Source of the DNA: an uncultured Clostridia bacterium
GTDB taxonomy: Bacteria > Bacillota > Clostridia > Oscillospirales > Oscillospiraceae
Direction: 5' to 3'
Length of the DNA stretch: 64,000 nucleotides
Assembly (NCBI GenBank): GCA_947165595.1
Contig: CAMVAV010000002.1
Span: 25,200 to 89,199, forward strand
The first letter of the stretch is position 1. Every line of letters starts with the position of its first letter. The notes under the pieces are model-generated. The model had not been told where the DNA came from, searched no databases, and was given only the letters and a program-made list of their open reading frames with translations. Below are positions 10,058 through 19,812 of the stretch, in pieces. The position numbers and the translations under genes are program-made.

Positions 10058-11667
10058 ACGCTCTCCTCCGGTCCCGCATAGTGCAGGCACAGCATCGTGA
10101 TGTCATCGAACTGCACCGCGTCGCCGACGAACTCGTCGATGGCCTGCTTGACCGATTGCAGCAGTTCTTTGGGCTTCGCGGCGGGATCGCGGTTCAGCGC
10201 CTCCGTCAATTTTTCCTCGCCGAAGAGCTTTTTATCCGCGTTCGTCGCCTCCGTCACGCCGTCCGTATAGACGAACAGGCAGTCGCCGGGGGCAAGCGTA
10301 AACTCATGCTCGCGGAATTTCATGCCTCCCATCGTGGCAAGCGCGGGCGAATGACGGTACTTCACCAGCTCGAACGTCCCGTCTCCGCGGCGCACGGCGG
10401 GATGCTCGTGTCCGGCGTTCGCCGCCATGCCCTTGCCGGTGCTGAGCTCCAAAATCGCGAGCCAGACCGTCACGAACAGCTCCGCCTCGTTGCCCTCGCT
10501 AAGCTGCTCGTTCACGTCGTGCAAAATCCCGGCGGGCGTGCCGCCCATCTGCGCGCGGTTCTTGATGAGCGTCTTGGCAATGACCATAAAGAGCGCCGCC
10601 GGCACGCCCTTGCCGGACACGTCCGCGATCACCATGGCAAGGTGGTCGTCGTCAATGAGGAAGAAGTCGTAAAAGTCGCCGCCGACCTCCTTCGCCGGCG
10701 TCATGCTGGCGTAGAGGTCCAACTCTTTGCGGTCGGGGAACGGCGGGAAAATGCGCGGCAGCATGTCCGCCTGGATCTTCGTGGCGACGTTCAGCTCCGC
10801 GCCGATACGCTCCTTCTCCGCCGTGACGCGCTCGACCTCCGCGGTGTACGCGTCGATGCGCCGCGTCATCTCCGCGAACGACCCCGCCAGCCATTGCAGC
10901 TCGTCGTCGTACCGCAGCTTCGGCTCCGCGATCGCCTGATTCGCATAGGAATTCACCAGCGACGTCAACTGTCCCACTGGCTCCGAAACGTTCCGCCGGA
11001 GGATCAGGATATCGAGCGCCAATACGGCGAAAATGCACAGCAGCAGCACGCCCACGATCCGCAGCGCGTGCGCGCGCACCACCGCGTTCAGATTGGAAAG
11101 CGAGCAGTCCGCCTCGACTATGCCGACCACGCGGCCCGACGAGTCAAAGACCGGCGCCCACGCGCTCACCGACGCGCCGTACCCGACGTCCTGGCCCAGG
11201 ATCAGCTCCGTCGAGGCGCGCCCTGCCTCGATATCCGGCAAAAGGTGCTCGTACTCCGTCGCTTCGTACTCATAGACATCGCCGAGGCTGCAGATCTGGC
11301 TCATGTCATCGCCCTCCGCGAAGCCCTCCACGACGTAGATGAAGCGGTCCTGCTCCGGATACGCGAGATACACATATTGTATCCCCGTAAACTTTGACTT
11401 CACCCGGTCAAATTCACTCTTGAGCCAATCGTAGTACTCGTCCGTTTCGCCTGTTATTACATAATTCTCCACCTTGTCGCCGTCAACCTCGGCGGCAAGG
11501 CTGCGGGCAAGGTCCTGCGCCTTCTCGCTGTAAAGGTTCAGATAGGTGGCGCGCAGCGCAAGATAGCTGATACTCGTCACCAGCACCGCCATGAGCGCCA
11601 TCAGCACCGCCAGCTGCACCGTAATGCGCTGGCTCAGCGATTTCCGCGTTTTTTTCTGCTCCTCCAT
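10054..11667 (-). CDS. Membrane sensor SpoIIE/RsbU-type PP2C serine phosphatase (HAMP)
   Basis: QADMLPRIFPPFPDRKELDLYASMTPAKEVGGDFYDFFLIDDDHLAMVIADVSGKGVPAALFM; N-terminal TM sensor. Confidence 0.9.
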   Translation of the reverse strand: MEEQKKTRKSLSQRITVQLAVLMALMAVLVTSISYLALRATYLNLYSEKAQDLARSLAAEVDGDKVENYVITGETDEYYDWLKSEFDRVKSKFTGIQYVYLAYPEQDRFIYVVEGFAEGDDMSQICSLGDVYEYEATEYEHLLPDIEAGRASTELILGQDVGYGASVSAWAPVFDSSGRVVGIVEADCSLSNLNAVVRAHALRIVGVLLLCIFAVLALDILILRRNVSEPVGQLTSLVNSYANQAIAEPKLRYDDELQWLAGSFAEMTRRIDAYTAEVERVTAEKERIGAELNVATKIQADMLPRIFPPFPDRKELDLYASMTPAKEVGGDFYDFFLIDDDHLAMVIADVSGKGVPAALFMVIAKTLIKNRAQMGGTPAGILHDVNEQLSEGNEAELFVTVWLAILELSTGKGMAANAGHEHPAVRRGDGTFELVKYRHSPALATMGGMKFREHEFTLAPGDCLFVYTDGVTEATNADKKLFGEEKLTEALNRDPAAKPKELLQSVKQAIDEFVGDAVQFDDITMLCLHYAGPEESV

Positions 11668-11671
11668 GCGC

Positions 11672-11968
11672 TCACTCGATCGTCAGGATATCCGAAAAGC
11701 CGGTCACCTCGAAAATATCCATCAAACTGCTGTCGGCGTTGCGGATAACCATGCTCCCCTGCTTGCTCATCACCTTATGCGCCGAAAGCAGCACGCGAAG
11801 TCCCGCGGAGGAGATGTACTCCAGCTTCGCGAGGTCAAAGATGAGCTCCGTCACGCCGTCCAGCGCGGTGTGCAGCTCGCCCTCCAGCTGCGGCGCGGTG
11901 GTGGTGTCGAGCCGTCCCTCCAGCGCCACGGTCAGCTTGCTTCCGTCCTTGTTCTGCTTGATCGTCAT
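11672..11968 (-). CDS. STAS-domain anti-anti-sigma factor
   Basis: 98 aa; LEGRLDTTTAPQLE and LEYISSAGLRVLLSAHK with the phosphorylatable Ser in YISSAGLR. Confidence 0.9.
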   Translation of the reverse strand: MTIKQNKDGSKLTVALEGRLDTTTAPQLEGELHTALDGVTELIFDLAKLEYISSAGLRVLLSAHKVMSKQGSMVIRNADSSLMDIFEVTGFSDILTIE

Positions 11969-12004
11969 TGTCTGTACCTCCCATATGTTTTTATTGGTTC
12001 CTGT

Positions 12005-12112
12005 TTACACCTGGTTCGCCCGCTTGCAGCCCGGCGCGATCGCGCGCTCCGGGCAGGCCGGCATACACAGGTGACAGCCCACGCATTTGCTCGCGGCGGA
12101 ATTCGGGGCCGG
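12005..12112 (-). pseudogene. Remnant of a 4Fe-4S ferredoxin-type protein (C-terminal fragment)
   Basis: Minus-strand frame reads NSAASKCVGCHLCMPACPERAIAPGCKRANQV* with one CxxCxxCxxxCP motif; no intact ORF upstream. Confidence 0.55.
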
Positions 12113-12172
12113 CGGCCGTGTCGCGCTTCGGCACGTCCGTCGTCTTGCCGGCGGAGGAGAGCGCGAGCCCTC

Positions 12173-12832
12173 TCACCTCCGCAAATAGCTCGCAGACACC
12201 GGGAAATTAAAATAGGTATTGGGGTACGGCTCGTTTTCGAGCGCAAAGTGCCACCACTCACAGTCGATCGGCACAAAGCCGTTGCGTGTCATAACGCGCT
12301 GCAGGAGCATGCGGTTGTTGTACTGCTCCTCCGTGACCTCCCGGCAGTCCGGGTGGGACACCTCGCCGAAGAAGTCGAAGGGGCTGCCCATGTCCAGTTC
12401 CTTCCCGGTCTTCATGTCCAGCAGCGTCAGATCGACCGCGCTGCCGCGGCTGTGGCTGGACTGCCTGGCAATATAGCCTCTGGCGAACAGCTCCTGCTTC
12501 GGGAGCTCCGGATAGAAGTACGGCTTCATGCGCACGTCCTGATCCTCAATGCCCCAGAGCACGAAGTGCCTGACCGCGCAGGCGGGGCGATAGGCGTCGA
12601 ACACCTTGAGCCGGTACCCCTGCACGATCATCTCGCTGCCGGCGCTCTTGAGCGCTCTTGCCGCCTCGACCGTCAGCAGCGCGCAGGGCTCCTCATAGCC
12701 GTCGATCCGCTCGCCGACGAAGTTATAGGTGGAGTAATATCGGATCTCCTGCACGATGTGCGGCACATAGTCCGATAAAAGCACGAAGCCAGACGGGTCC
12801 ATCGTCACATCGTTCTTATTCTCGCTTCGCAT
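12173..12832 (-). CDS. D-Ala-D-Ala dipeptidase, VanX-like (M15D)
   Basis: FDAYRPACAVRHFVLW, SSHSRGSAVDLTLLD, CEWWHF zinc/catalytic motifs; no vanHA neighbours. Confidence 0.85.
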   Translation of the reverse strand: MRSENKNDVTMDPSGFVLLSDYVPHIVQEIRYYSTYNFVGERIDGYEEPCALLTVEAARALKSAGSEMIVQGYRLKVFDAYRPACAVRHFVLWGIEDQDVRMKPYFYPELPKQELFARGYIARQSSHSRGSAVDLTLLDMKTGKELDMGSPFDFFGEVSHPDCREVTEEQYNNRMLLQRVMTRNGFVPIDCEWWHFALENEPYPNTYFNFPVSASYLRR

Positions 12833-12868
12833 CGCACCGTCCTCCTGTTTTCTCCGCGCGGCGGCGCT

Positions 12869-14353
12869 TTACTTCCTGGTCACGCCCTCGCCGTAGATGG
12901 TCGTCCAGTCGTTCTTCATGGAGACGGGGATCCAGCCGTACTTCTCGCAGGACTGGCGCATGCTCTCCGCCTTATCCAGATTGCCGTTCTCGCGGACGAG
13001 GTCGTCGCAGCAGAGCATGAACGCCGCGCTGCGGTGGGGGTTGTTGTAAAGGACGTAGTTCGCCATGCTGGCGTCGCCGCCGCTGTTGCCGAAGGAGAGG
13101 ACGGGCTGCTGGCCGATCTCCTGCACGATGACGCCGACCTTGTTCATTTTCAGGTTCTTGATGATGAACTCGCCGCCGAGCACCGTCTCGTCCTCACGGC
13201 TGAAGACATAGCTCAGGTTGTCCGTATCGCCCTGGTGGGAGGCCACCACCGTCTCGTCGGAGCCGATGACCTGCGCCGGGGGAATGTCCAGCACACCCTC
13301 GACGATCACGCGCGCAATGAAGCGGTCCGTGCCGCTGACGATATACACGGTAAAGTCGTTCGCCTGCAGGAACTCGACGACCTGCAGCATGGGCTTGTAG
13401 AACCCCTCCGCGCGCGTCATGTTGGTATAGCCGGGCATGGGCTGCTTCTTGAATTCCCGGATATAGTCGCTGAATTCCCCGACGCTCATGCCGGCAAACG
13501 CGGAGGCGACCGCCTTGCCGTGGTCAATATCCAGTCCCTTTGCCGCCACGCCGGTCTCGTTCATGGTCTGGATTTTCTCCGCGACCTCCCGCTCAAACGC
13601 GGACGCCTTATCCTTGTAGTCGGGGTCCTCCGTCACGCGGTATTTGAGCAGCGTATAGTCGTAATAATTGGGGTCGGTCTCGTTGAGCAGCGTACCGTCC
13701 ATATCAAACACGGCGATGCGGTCCTCCACGGGGATGTAGTCCGTGCCGCTCCGGTCGGTGATCGCGGCCATGTACTCCACCAGCGCGGTCTTCGGCTGCG
13801 CGTTTTCCGTCCACGCGCTCAGGAGGTCGGCGTGAATCCGCAGCACGCCGAAGCGCTCCAGCGCCGCGGCAAGCTCCTGCTGCGTGACGGTGCCCCACGC
13901 GTCCGGGCTCCCGTCGTCCGCCTCGCGCAAAACGCCGTTGCTGACCGCCCAATGCAGCGCGCTCACCGCCCAGCCGGGCATGTCGCTGCGGACAAGGATG
14001 CCGGTGTTTTCGCCCATCGAGACATCCATGCCGAGGTGCTGCGCCCAGCGGTAGAGCATGCAGGCAAGCTCCGCGCGCGTGACGGCCTGCGCGCCGTTGA
14101 AGCATCCGTTCTCGTCGCCGTTCGCGATCCCCGCGCCCTTCGCCCAGACGGCGGCGTTCGCATACTCCGTACCCGCCGCGTCCGGGAACGCGACCGGCTG
14201 GATCACCGCGGGCTCCCCCTCGCGCTCATAGAGCGTCCGGATCACGGTCCCGCGGTCCACGGGAGCGGCGGAGCCGCTTTCCGCCCGTGTGGGCACCGCA
14301 ACAAGGCTCAGGAACAGAGCCAGCGTCAGAAGCAGGCTGCCAATTCTTTTCAT
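12869..14353 (-). CDS. Secreted SLH-domain plus HAD-superfamily phosphatase
   Basis: Signal peptide MKRIGSLLLTLALFLSLVAVPTRA; SLH-like repeats; HAD motifs VFDMDGTLLNET and VSGTDRF, FGNSGGDASM. Confidence 0.8.
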   Translation of the reverse strand: MKRIGSLLLTLALFLSLVAVPTRAESGSAAPVDRGTVIRTLYEREGEPAVIQPVAFPDAAGTEYANAAVWAKGAGIANGDENGCFNGAQAVTRAELACMLYRWAQHLGMDVSMGENTGILVRSDMPGWAVSALHWAVSNGVLREADDGSPDAWGTVTQQELAAALERFGVLRIHADLLSAWTENAQPKTALVEYMAAITDRSGTDYIPVEDRIAVFDMDGTLLNETDPNYYDYTLLKYRVTEDPDYKDKASAFEREVAEKIQTMNETGVAAKGLDIDHGKAVASAFAGMSVGEFSDYIREFKKQPMPGYTNMTRAEGFYKPMLQVVEFLQANDFTVYIVSGTDRFIARVIVEGVLDIPPAQVIGSDETVVASHQGDTDNLSYVFSREDETVLGGEFIIKNLKMNKVGVIVQEIGQQPVLSFGNSGGDASMANYVLYNNPHRSAAFMLCCDDLVRENGNLDKAESMRQSCEKYGWIPVSMKNDWTTIYGEGVTRK

Positions 14354-14521
14354 CTCTCGGTCCTCCCCGGTTCTTTGATACGCTTCGCTTCCGGTCGGAC
14401 GCCGCGCCGTCCGCCGGCCTACGGCATCCTGTTGGCATTATACATCATTTGTACCGACAAAATCCAGACATATTTTCACATTTTTTTGAGACGCCGCGCC
14501 GTCCGTACGCGGCGCTTCCCG

Positions 14522-17122
14522 TCAATCGTAGTGCTTCCTCCGAAGACGCTTTTCGAAATCCTCCGTCGGCAGCGGCTTGTCGAACAGATAGCCCTGCACC
14601 ATGTTGATGTTGACGCTCTTGAGGAACTCGACCTGTTCGCGGCTTTCCACGCCCTCCGTGATAATGCTCATGTCCAGCTCCTTCGCCATTTTCGCGATGT
14701 TCGACACGACCACGCTGTCGCGCCTGGTGTCCGTATGTCCGTCGATGAAGGACTTGTCCAGCTTGAGGACGTCGGCAGGATAATCCCGCAGGAGGTTCAA
14801 AGAGGAATAGCCCGTTCCGAAGTCGTCGATCGCCATGGCGATATCCGCCGCGTGCATCTCGGTGATGAACCGGCTGAGCCGGTCGTTTTCCTGCTCGCTC
14901 GTGGTCTCCGTCAGCTCCACCTCGATGTACCGCTTCGGGATATCGTACTTCTCGAGGATTCTCTTGATGTGCTCGGAAAACCCGGGATCGAACAGATTCA
15001 TGCGGGAGAAGTTGGTGGAGATGCGCACCGGCTCGATCCCCTCGTCGAGCCATCTGCGGATATCCCGGCAGACCTGCTCAAAGATGCAGAAATCGAGCGT
15101 GCAGATGCTCTCGTCGGTCTCCAGCACGGGGATGAACTCGCCCGGCGTGATCATTTTGCCGTCCCGTATCCATCGCACCAGCGCCTCCGCGCCGGCGAGC
15201 ATATTCGCGTCGGTATTGACCTTGGGCTGATAGTACGGTCTGAATTCGCCCTTCTCGACCGCGTTGGAAAACATGGAGAGGATCTGCTTGCGATGGATCG
15301 CCTTGCTGTGCATCTCCGGCGTGACGAACACATACGGCAGGTGCTTTTCGTTCCTTGCGACATTCAGCGCCGTGGCGCACCGGCCCAGAATCCCCTCGCT
15401 GTCCATCTCCGTGTCGTCGATGTCGAGGCAGCCCGCCACCGCCTTGAGGGACACCATTTCCTCCTGCCCCTCGAACACGGCGGGGATCTTCACGCCCTCC
15501 GTCAGCATCAGCACGGCCTCCGTCTTTTCCTTGCGGACCATCAGGAGGAAATTGTCCGCGGACAGGCGGCCCGCGCACTCGTCGTCGTCGACATAGGACA
15601 GCAGATGCTCCGCATAGCGAATGATGATGTGATCCGCCTCCTGCTTGCCATACCTTTTGTTGACAAGGCCGAAGTTCTTCAGGTTCAGATAGAAGGCGTT
15701 GTACTTTGTAAGCGTATCCGCCGTTCTGAGCCCGTTGATATAAGTCCGGAAGCCCGCCGCGTTCGGCAGTCCGGTCATCACGTCCGTCTCCGCCGCCTTC
15801 AGCACGACCATGTCCTTGAGATAGTGGATGCAGTTGTCCTTGTGGTTGAAGCCGTTGTGTATGGCGACCGCCATTTCCTCGCAGGAATCGTACCCGCAGC
15901 AGGAGCAGTTGATGCGGCGGGACGCCTCGTCGAGCTTGTTCATCTCGAGGAAGATCATGTCCAGCTCCTCGGCGTCAGGGATGCGCAGGACGCACTGCTT
16001 CGACAGGTCCGTATACGCGCGCAGATAATCCTCCGGCTTCAAATGCGAGAACTGCTCGTTCAGGCAGCTCAGCCTCTCCTCCGGCGTCGCGAATCTGGAC
16101 CACGCGCTGCCCTCGGTGTTCTTTTTGACTTTCTCCTGAATGTCGTGAAGGCTGTACAGCGCGTCGTCGGTGGCGGAGAGCGCCTCCTCCGTGCCGGTCC
16201 CGCAGATGCAGCCCTTTTCGCAGTTGAGCGCGTCCACGAACAAAAACGGCGTCTTTCCGTCACGCAGGCGGTCCTTGTTGTGCTGCAGATAGTGATAGAG
16301 CCTCTTCTCTCCCTCCACCTGACGGACAAACGCGTCGCTGCCGAGAAGCCACAGGACGTTATCCCGCAGGCCGCCCGGCATGGGATAGATCGAGCCCAGG
16401 CCGTATTCGATCTCGTCCGTGCAGGGCTCGCCGTACACATGGTGCGCCTCGACATACTCCATCAGATGCGCGAAGGTCACGTTGTACTGGACGAGGCCGC
16501 GGTTGTTGGGATCGTCGATCTCCAGCTTTTTGGCGATGCAGGGGCTGATAAAGGCAAATTTATCGGTGATGCCGAGCTCCCGCCTCGCGTAGATCGCCGC
16601 GCACATCAGCGGGCTCTGGACGGGGAAAAGCTTCGGGAGCAGCTCGGGGAGGTATCGCTCGATGTAGCCGACGACGGCCGGGCAGGGCTGCGAGATGCCG
16701 CCCGTAAAATCATGCTGCCGGATGTAGTTGATATATCCCCACGTGGTGATATCCGCCCCGAAGGACACGCTGATCATCCGGTTGGCGCCGAGCGCCTTCA
16801 GACCGCCCAGGACCCTCGCGTAGGTATCCGGATAGTTCGCGGGAAAGGCCGGCGCGATCAGAAGCGATATCCTCTCCCCGTTTTTCAGGTCGTTGAAAAA
16901 GCGCTCCGTATCGTCCCGAAAATCGCGCGCGCCGTGCTCGCAGACGTCGAAGCAGGCGCCGCAGGCAACGCAGAGGCTCCCGTCCACCTCGATCCTCGAT
17001 ACGCCGTTCTCATCGGGCTGCGTCGACACGCAGGCGCCGATGCAGCTGCAAGCGCGGATGCACTTGTTGCAGCCGATACACTTGTCATTGGTATAGACAA
17101 GCCCCTCTTTCATCTCTCTCAT
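14522..17122 (-). CDS. [FeFe]-hydrogenase-like (4Fe-4S + H-cluster domain) fused to degenerate GGDEF and EAL domains
   Basis: CIGCNKCIRAC and CVACGACFDVC clusters; H-cluster-like SQPCPAVVGYIER, ISPCIAKKLE, NCEKGCICGTG; CCGYDSC Fe-S motif; GGDEF site reads GRLSADNF; EAL site AEALVRW and DDFGTGYSSL. RBS AAGGAG before ATG at 17122. Confidence 0.85.
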   Translation of the reverse strand: MREMKEGLVYTNDKCIGCNKCIRACSCIGACVSTQPDENGVSRIEVDGSLCVACGACFDVCEHGARDFRDDTERFFNDLKNGERISLLIAPAFPANYPDTYARVLGGLKALGANRMISVSFGADITTWGYINYIRQHDFTGGISQPCPAVVGYIERYLPELLPKLFPVQSPLMCAAIYARRELGITDKFAFISPCIAKKLEIDDPNNRGLVQYNVTFAHLMEYVEAHHVYGEPCTDEIEYGLGSIYPMPGGLRDNVLWLLGSDAFVRQVEGEKRLYHYLQHNKDRLRDGKTPFLFVDALNCEKGCICGTGTEEALSATDDALYSLHDIQEKVKKNTEGSAWSRFATPEERLSCLNEQFSHLKPEDYLRAYTDLSKQCVLRIPDAEELDMIFLEMNKLDEASRRINCSCCGYDSCEEMAVAIHNGFNHKDNCIHYLKDMVVLKAAETDVMTGLPNAAGFRTYINGLRTADTLTKYNAFYLNLKNFGLVNKRYGKQEADHIIIRYAEHLLSYVDDDECAGRLSADNFLLMVRKEKTEAVLMLTEGVKIPAVFEGQEEMVSLKAVAGCLDIDDTEMDSEGILGRCATALNVARNEKHLPYVFVTPEMHSKAIHRKQILSMFSNAVEKGEFRPYYQPKVNTDANMLAGAEALVRWIRDGKMITPGEFIPVLETDESICTLDFCIFEQVCRDIRRWLDEGIEPVRISTNFSRMNLFDPGFSEHIKRILEKYDIPKRYIEVELTETTSEQENDRLSRFITEMHAADIAMAIDDFGTGYSSLNLLRDYPADVLKLDKSFIDGHTDTRRDSVVVSNIAKMAKELDMSIITEGVESREQVEFLKSVNINMVQGYLFDKPLPTEDFEKRLRRKHYD

Positions 17123-17843
17123 ACGAATCTCCTTCTGTCCGCCCACCGCGCGCCTTCGCCGGAGGCGCGGTCCGAAAGGAAAAGACCGCCAGCCGGACAT
17201 CAGCGGCTTCAGCGGTCGTTCCTGTCCTGATCGTGTTCCTTCTCTGTCCGATTTGTCCCGCACGGGTCCGGCTCCGCCGCTTTCCGTAAAGCCGCGGAGC
17301 TTTTTCCGCCTGTCGGGCAGCGAGTCGGGCTGTCGTTCGGATCGTGCCTTATGATAACACGCCGGGTCCCCGTCTGTCAATGATGCCGCGCCGCCGCGGC
17401 ATTTTTCTTTTCCCGCCGAAGCGCGCGGCCGCCGCGGCGCGCATCAGTTTGTTCCGCATCATCCGTGCATCTCCTTCGGTTTTGATACGCTTATTGTAAC
17501 CCGCCGCCCCATGTGTTGCAACAATGGTTCGGCATTTTTCATTGCACGTTTTTTATCGTAACCCGCCGCGCGCCGGCGTCCCTCATGGTCGGGCGTGGCC
17601 GCAGTCCGCCTTTCCCGTCGCGCCTGTGAGGCAAGACGCAGGGAAATACCGCGGGTCCTTGCAATAAGACCGGTATTTTCATTGCCGCCCGCCCTTGCGC
17701 TTTGGGCGATCCTCCGCTATAATCAGTATGTTGGGAGAGGCCGGAGACAGAGTGGACGCGCGGAGCGAAAAAAGCCGCCCTGCGGGACGGCGGAAGCTCC
17801 GGCGGGAAGGAAACGGCAGCATGGACTGCGAAACGGAGGCGGA

Positions 17844-19730
17844 ATGATGAAACGTGGAAACGGAAAGCGGCTGCTGTGCCTGCTGCTGTGCCTGGCGGCG
17901 GCGCTCGCCGTTCTCGGCGGCTGCGGCGCGAAGGACGAGGCCGAGGACAAGCCGCGGGAGAGGGAGAGAAGCGACAGCGCGCGCACGGAATCCCTCGGCG
18001 GCAGGAGCGAGGCCAAGCCCGAGAAGCCGGGGAACGAGCCGAAGGAGGACGCGCCGAAGGGGGCGGCGGCCTATCAGGACGTGCTGCAGGCGTATTACGA
18101 CGCGCTGTACGCCGACTGGTACGAGCCGCTGACCGCGGAGAAGCTCGCGGAGATGGGGCTTTGCCCGCTGCTCGCGGAGTTCGACGACGCGGACAGGGGG
18201 CAGTTCGGATACTACCTGACCGACCTCAACGGTGACGGCGCGGACGAGCTGCTGCTGGGCTACAACAACGACGCGTACGCCGACACGATCTACGCCCTTT
18301 ACACAACGGCGGGCGGCACGGTGACGCCGGTGTTCACCGCAAGCGACTTCGATTCGCTCTATCTGCGCGAGGACGGGACGCTGGTGCGCGAGGGCATGGA
18401 CGACACCTATGACTACTACTGCGCGCTGTACCGGCTGGACGAGACCGGCTATGCCGTGATGACGGAGGCGCTGCTCAACGACGACGACGCCGGCGCGCCG
18501 TATCTGCACGCGACGGAGTCGGGAAACGAGCCGATGGAGGAGGACGCCTTCTGGGACGCGACGGTCCGCATGGAGCTCGGACAGGAGTATGTGACCTACA
18601 CGCCGCTTGCCGGATACTTCGAGGGCGGCCAGGCGGACGGCGGCTCGACGGGCGGCGGACTTTCGGGCCTCGGCAATCTCTTTTCAAGCCGCCCGGCGGA
18701 CGTGACGCAGCTCGACACGAGCGGCGCGCGCGGCAGCTATTTCACGCATGAGACCTTCTACGACAGCGCCACCGGCGCGCCCGCCGCGCAGGTGCTCGTG
18801 CCCTACGGCTGGACGGGCTCGCTCTCGGTCAACTGGAACTTTGTCAGCACCGACAGCCCCGGCGTCGGCGAGGTGACGCTGCAAAGCCCCGACGGACAGG
18901 CGAGCATTACCATCACGAGCAACCAGGCGTTTGTGGATATCACCGCGAACGGGATACACTTCGGCGAGGGGCCGGACAGTGGCCTGTATGTGACGCAGCT
19001 TTACTACCGCAACGCCCAGCAGGTGCAGGAGCTGTACCTGACGCACCAGGGCTTCGGCAGCACGACGCCCGTACAGAGCCTCCCCGTCTCCGATTCTCTG
19101 CGGCAGATGATCGAGGAGGCGGCGCGCGTCAAGCTGCAGGCCTCGTCGAACGCCTCCGGCATCACGGCGGTGGGCTGCGAGGGAACGGTGGCGCACAATC
19201 TCTACCAAAGCGGCGGCGCGTATCTGGAATACGTCACCTTCGTCACCGCCGCGCATACCCGCGTGGTTTCGTCCCACGTCACGCAGGACATGATCTCGTG
19301 GAACGTCCCCGCGTCCTTTATCCTGCGGGCGAGCTCGCGCGAGGCGTATGAGCGCTGGGCGGACACGTTTGCCGCCGTCGTGGGCAACTCCAGCTTCACC
19401 GCGGAGTTCCTCTATCTCAACATCCGCTGCGGCGCGGCGATCAGCGACGCGATCCACGAGGGCCTGATGGCGCAGTCGGAGGCACGGCTGCGGTCCGACT
19501 CCGCGAGCTGGCGCAGCGACTATGAGAGTTCCTCGTCCTACACCTCCGACGACTGGGCGAACCAGTGGAGCGACGTGATCTATGAGCGCAACGAGTACGC
19601 CACGACGGACGGCGGCACGGTCAAGGTCGATACGAAGTACGACACCGTGTACCAGGACGGCGACCTGCTCTACATGGGGCCGAGCGCCTACGCCCCGGAC
19701 GGCTGGACGGAGCTGAGCCAAACCTACTGA
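17844..19730 (+). CDS. Lipoprotein of unknown function
   Basis: Lipobox MMKRGNGKRLLCLLLCLAAALAVLGGC; no recognised enzyme motif. Confidence 0.75.
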   Translation: MMKRGNGKRLLCLLLCLAAALAVLGGCGAKDEAEDKPRERERSDSARTESLGGRSEAKPEKPGNEPKEDAPKGAAAYQDVLQAYYDALYADWYEPLTAEKLAEMGLCPLLAEFDDADRGQFGYYLTDLNGDGADELLLGYNNDAYADTIYALYTTAGGTVTPVFTASDFDSLYLREDGTLVREGMDDTYDYYCALYRLDETGYAVMTEALLNDDDAGAPYLHATESGNEPMEEDAFWDATVRMELGQEYVTYTPLAGYFEGGQADGGSTGGGLSGLGNLFSSRPADVTQLDTSGARGSYFTHETFYDSATGAPAAQVLVPYGWTGSLSVNWNFVSTDSPGVGEVTLQSPDGQASITITSNQAFVDITANGIHFGEGPDSGLYVTQLYYRNAQQVQELYLTHQGFGSTTPVQSLPVSDSLRQMIEEAARVKLQASSNASGITAVGCEGTVAHNLYQSGGAYLEYVTFVTAAHTRVVSSHVTQDMISWNVPASFILRASSREAYERWADTFAAVVGNSSFTAEFLYLNIRCGAAISDAIHEGLMAQSEARLRSDSASWRSDYESSSSYTSDDWANQWSDVIYERNEYATTDGGTVKVDTKYDTVYQDGDLLYMGPSAYAPDGWTELSQTY

Positions 19731-19812
19731 GCGCCGCCTGCGTCCCCTTTTGCCTCACGCGTTCAGCGGGGCGCCTTCGTGTAGAATGGGAAAAGCCGAA
19801 GGAGGAGCGAAT

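Noticed and set aside
8102-11397. Long plus-strand ORFs 8102-10081 and 10081-11397
   Set aside because: Antisense to the GGDEF/RsbW/SpoIIE operon with well-supported motifs.
13034-17230. 1,398-aa plus-strand ORF
   Set aside because: Antisense to the clear SLH-HAD and hydrogenase-EAL genes; His/Arg/Val-rich composition typical of GC-rich shadow ORFs.
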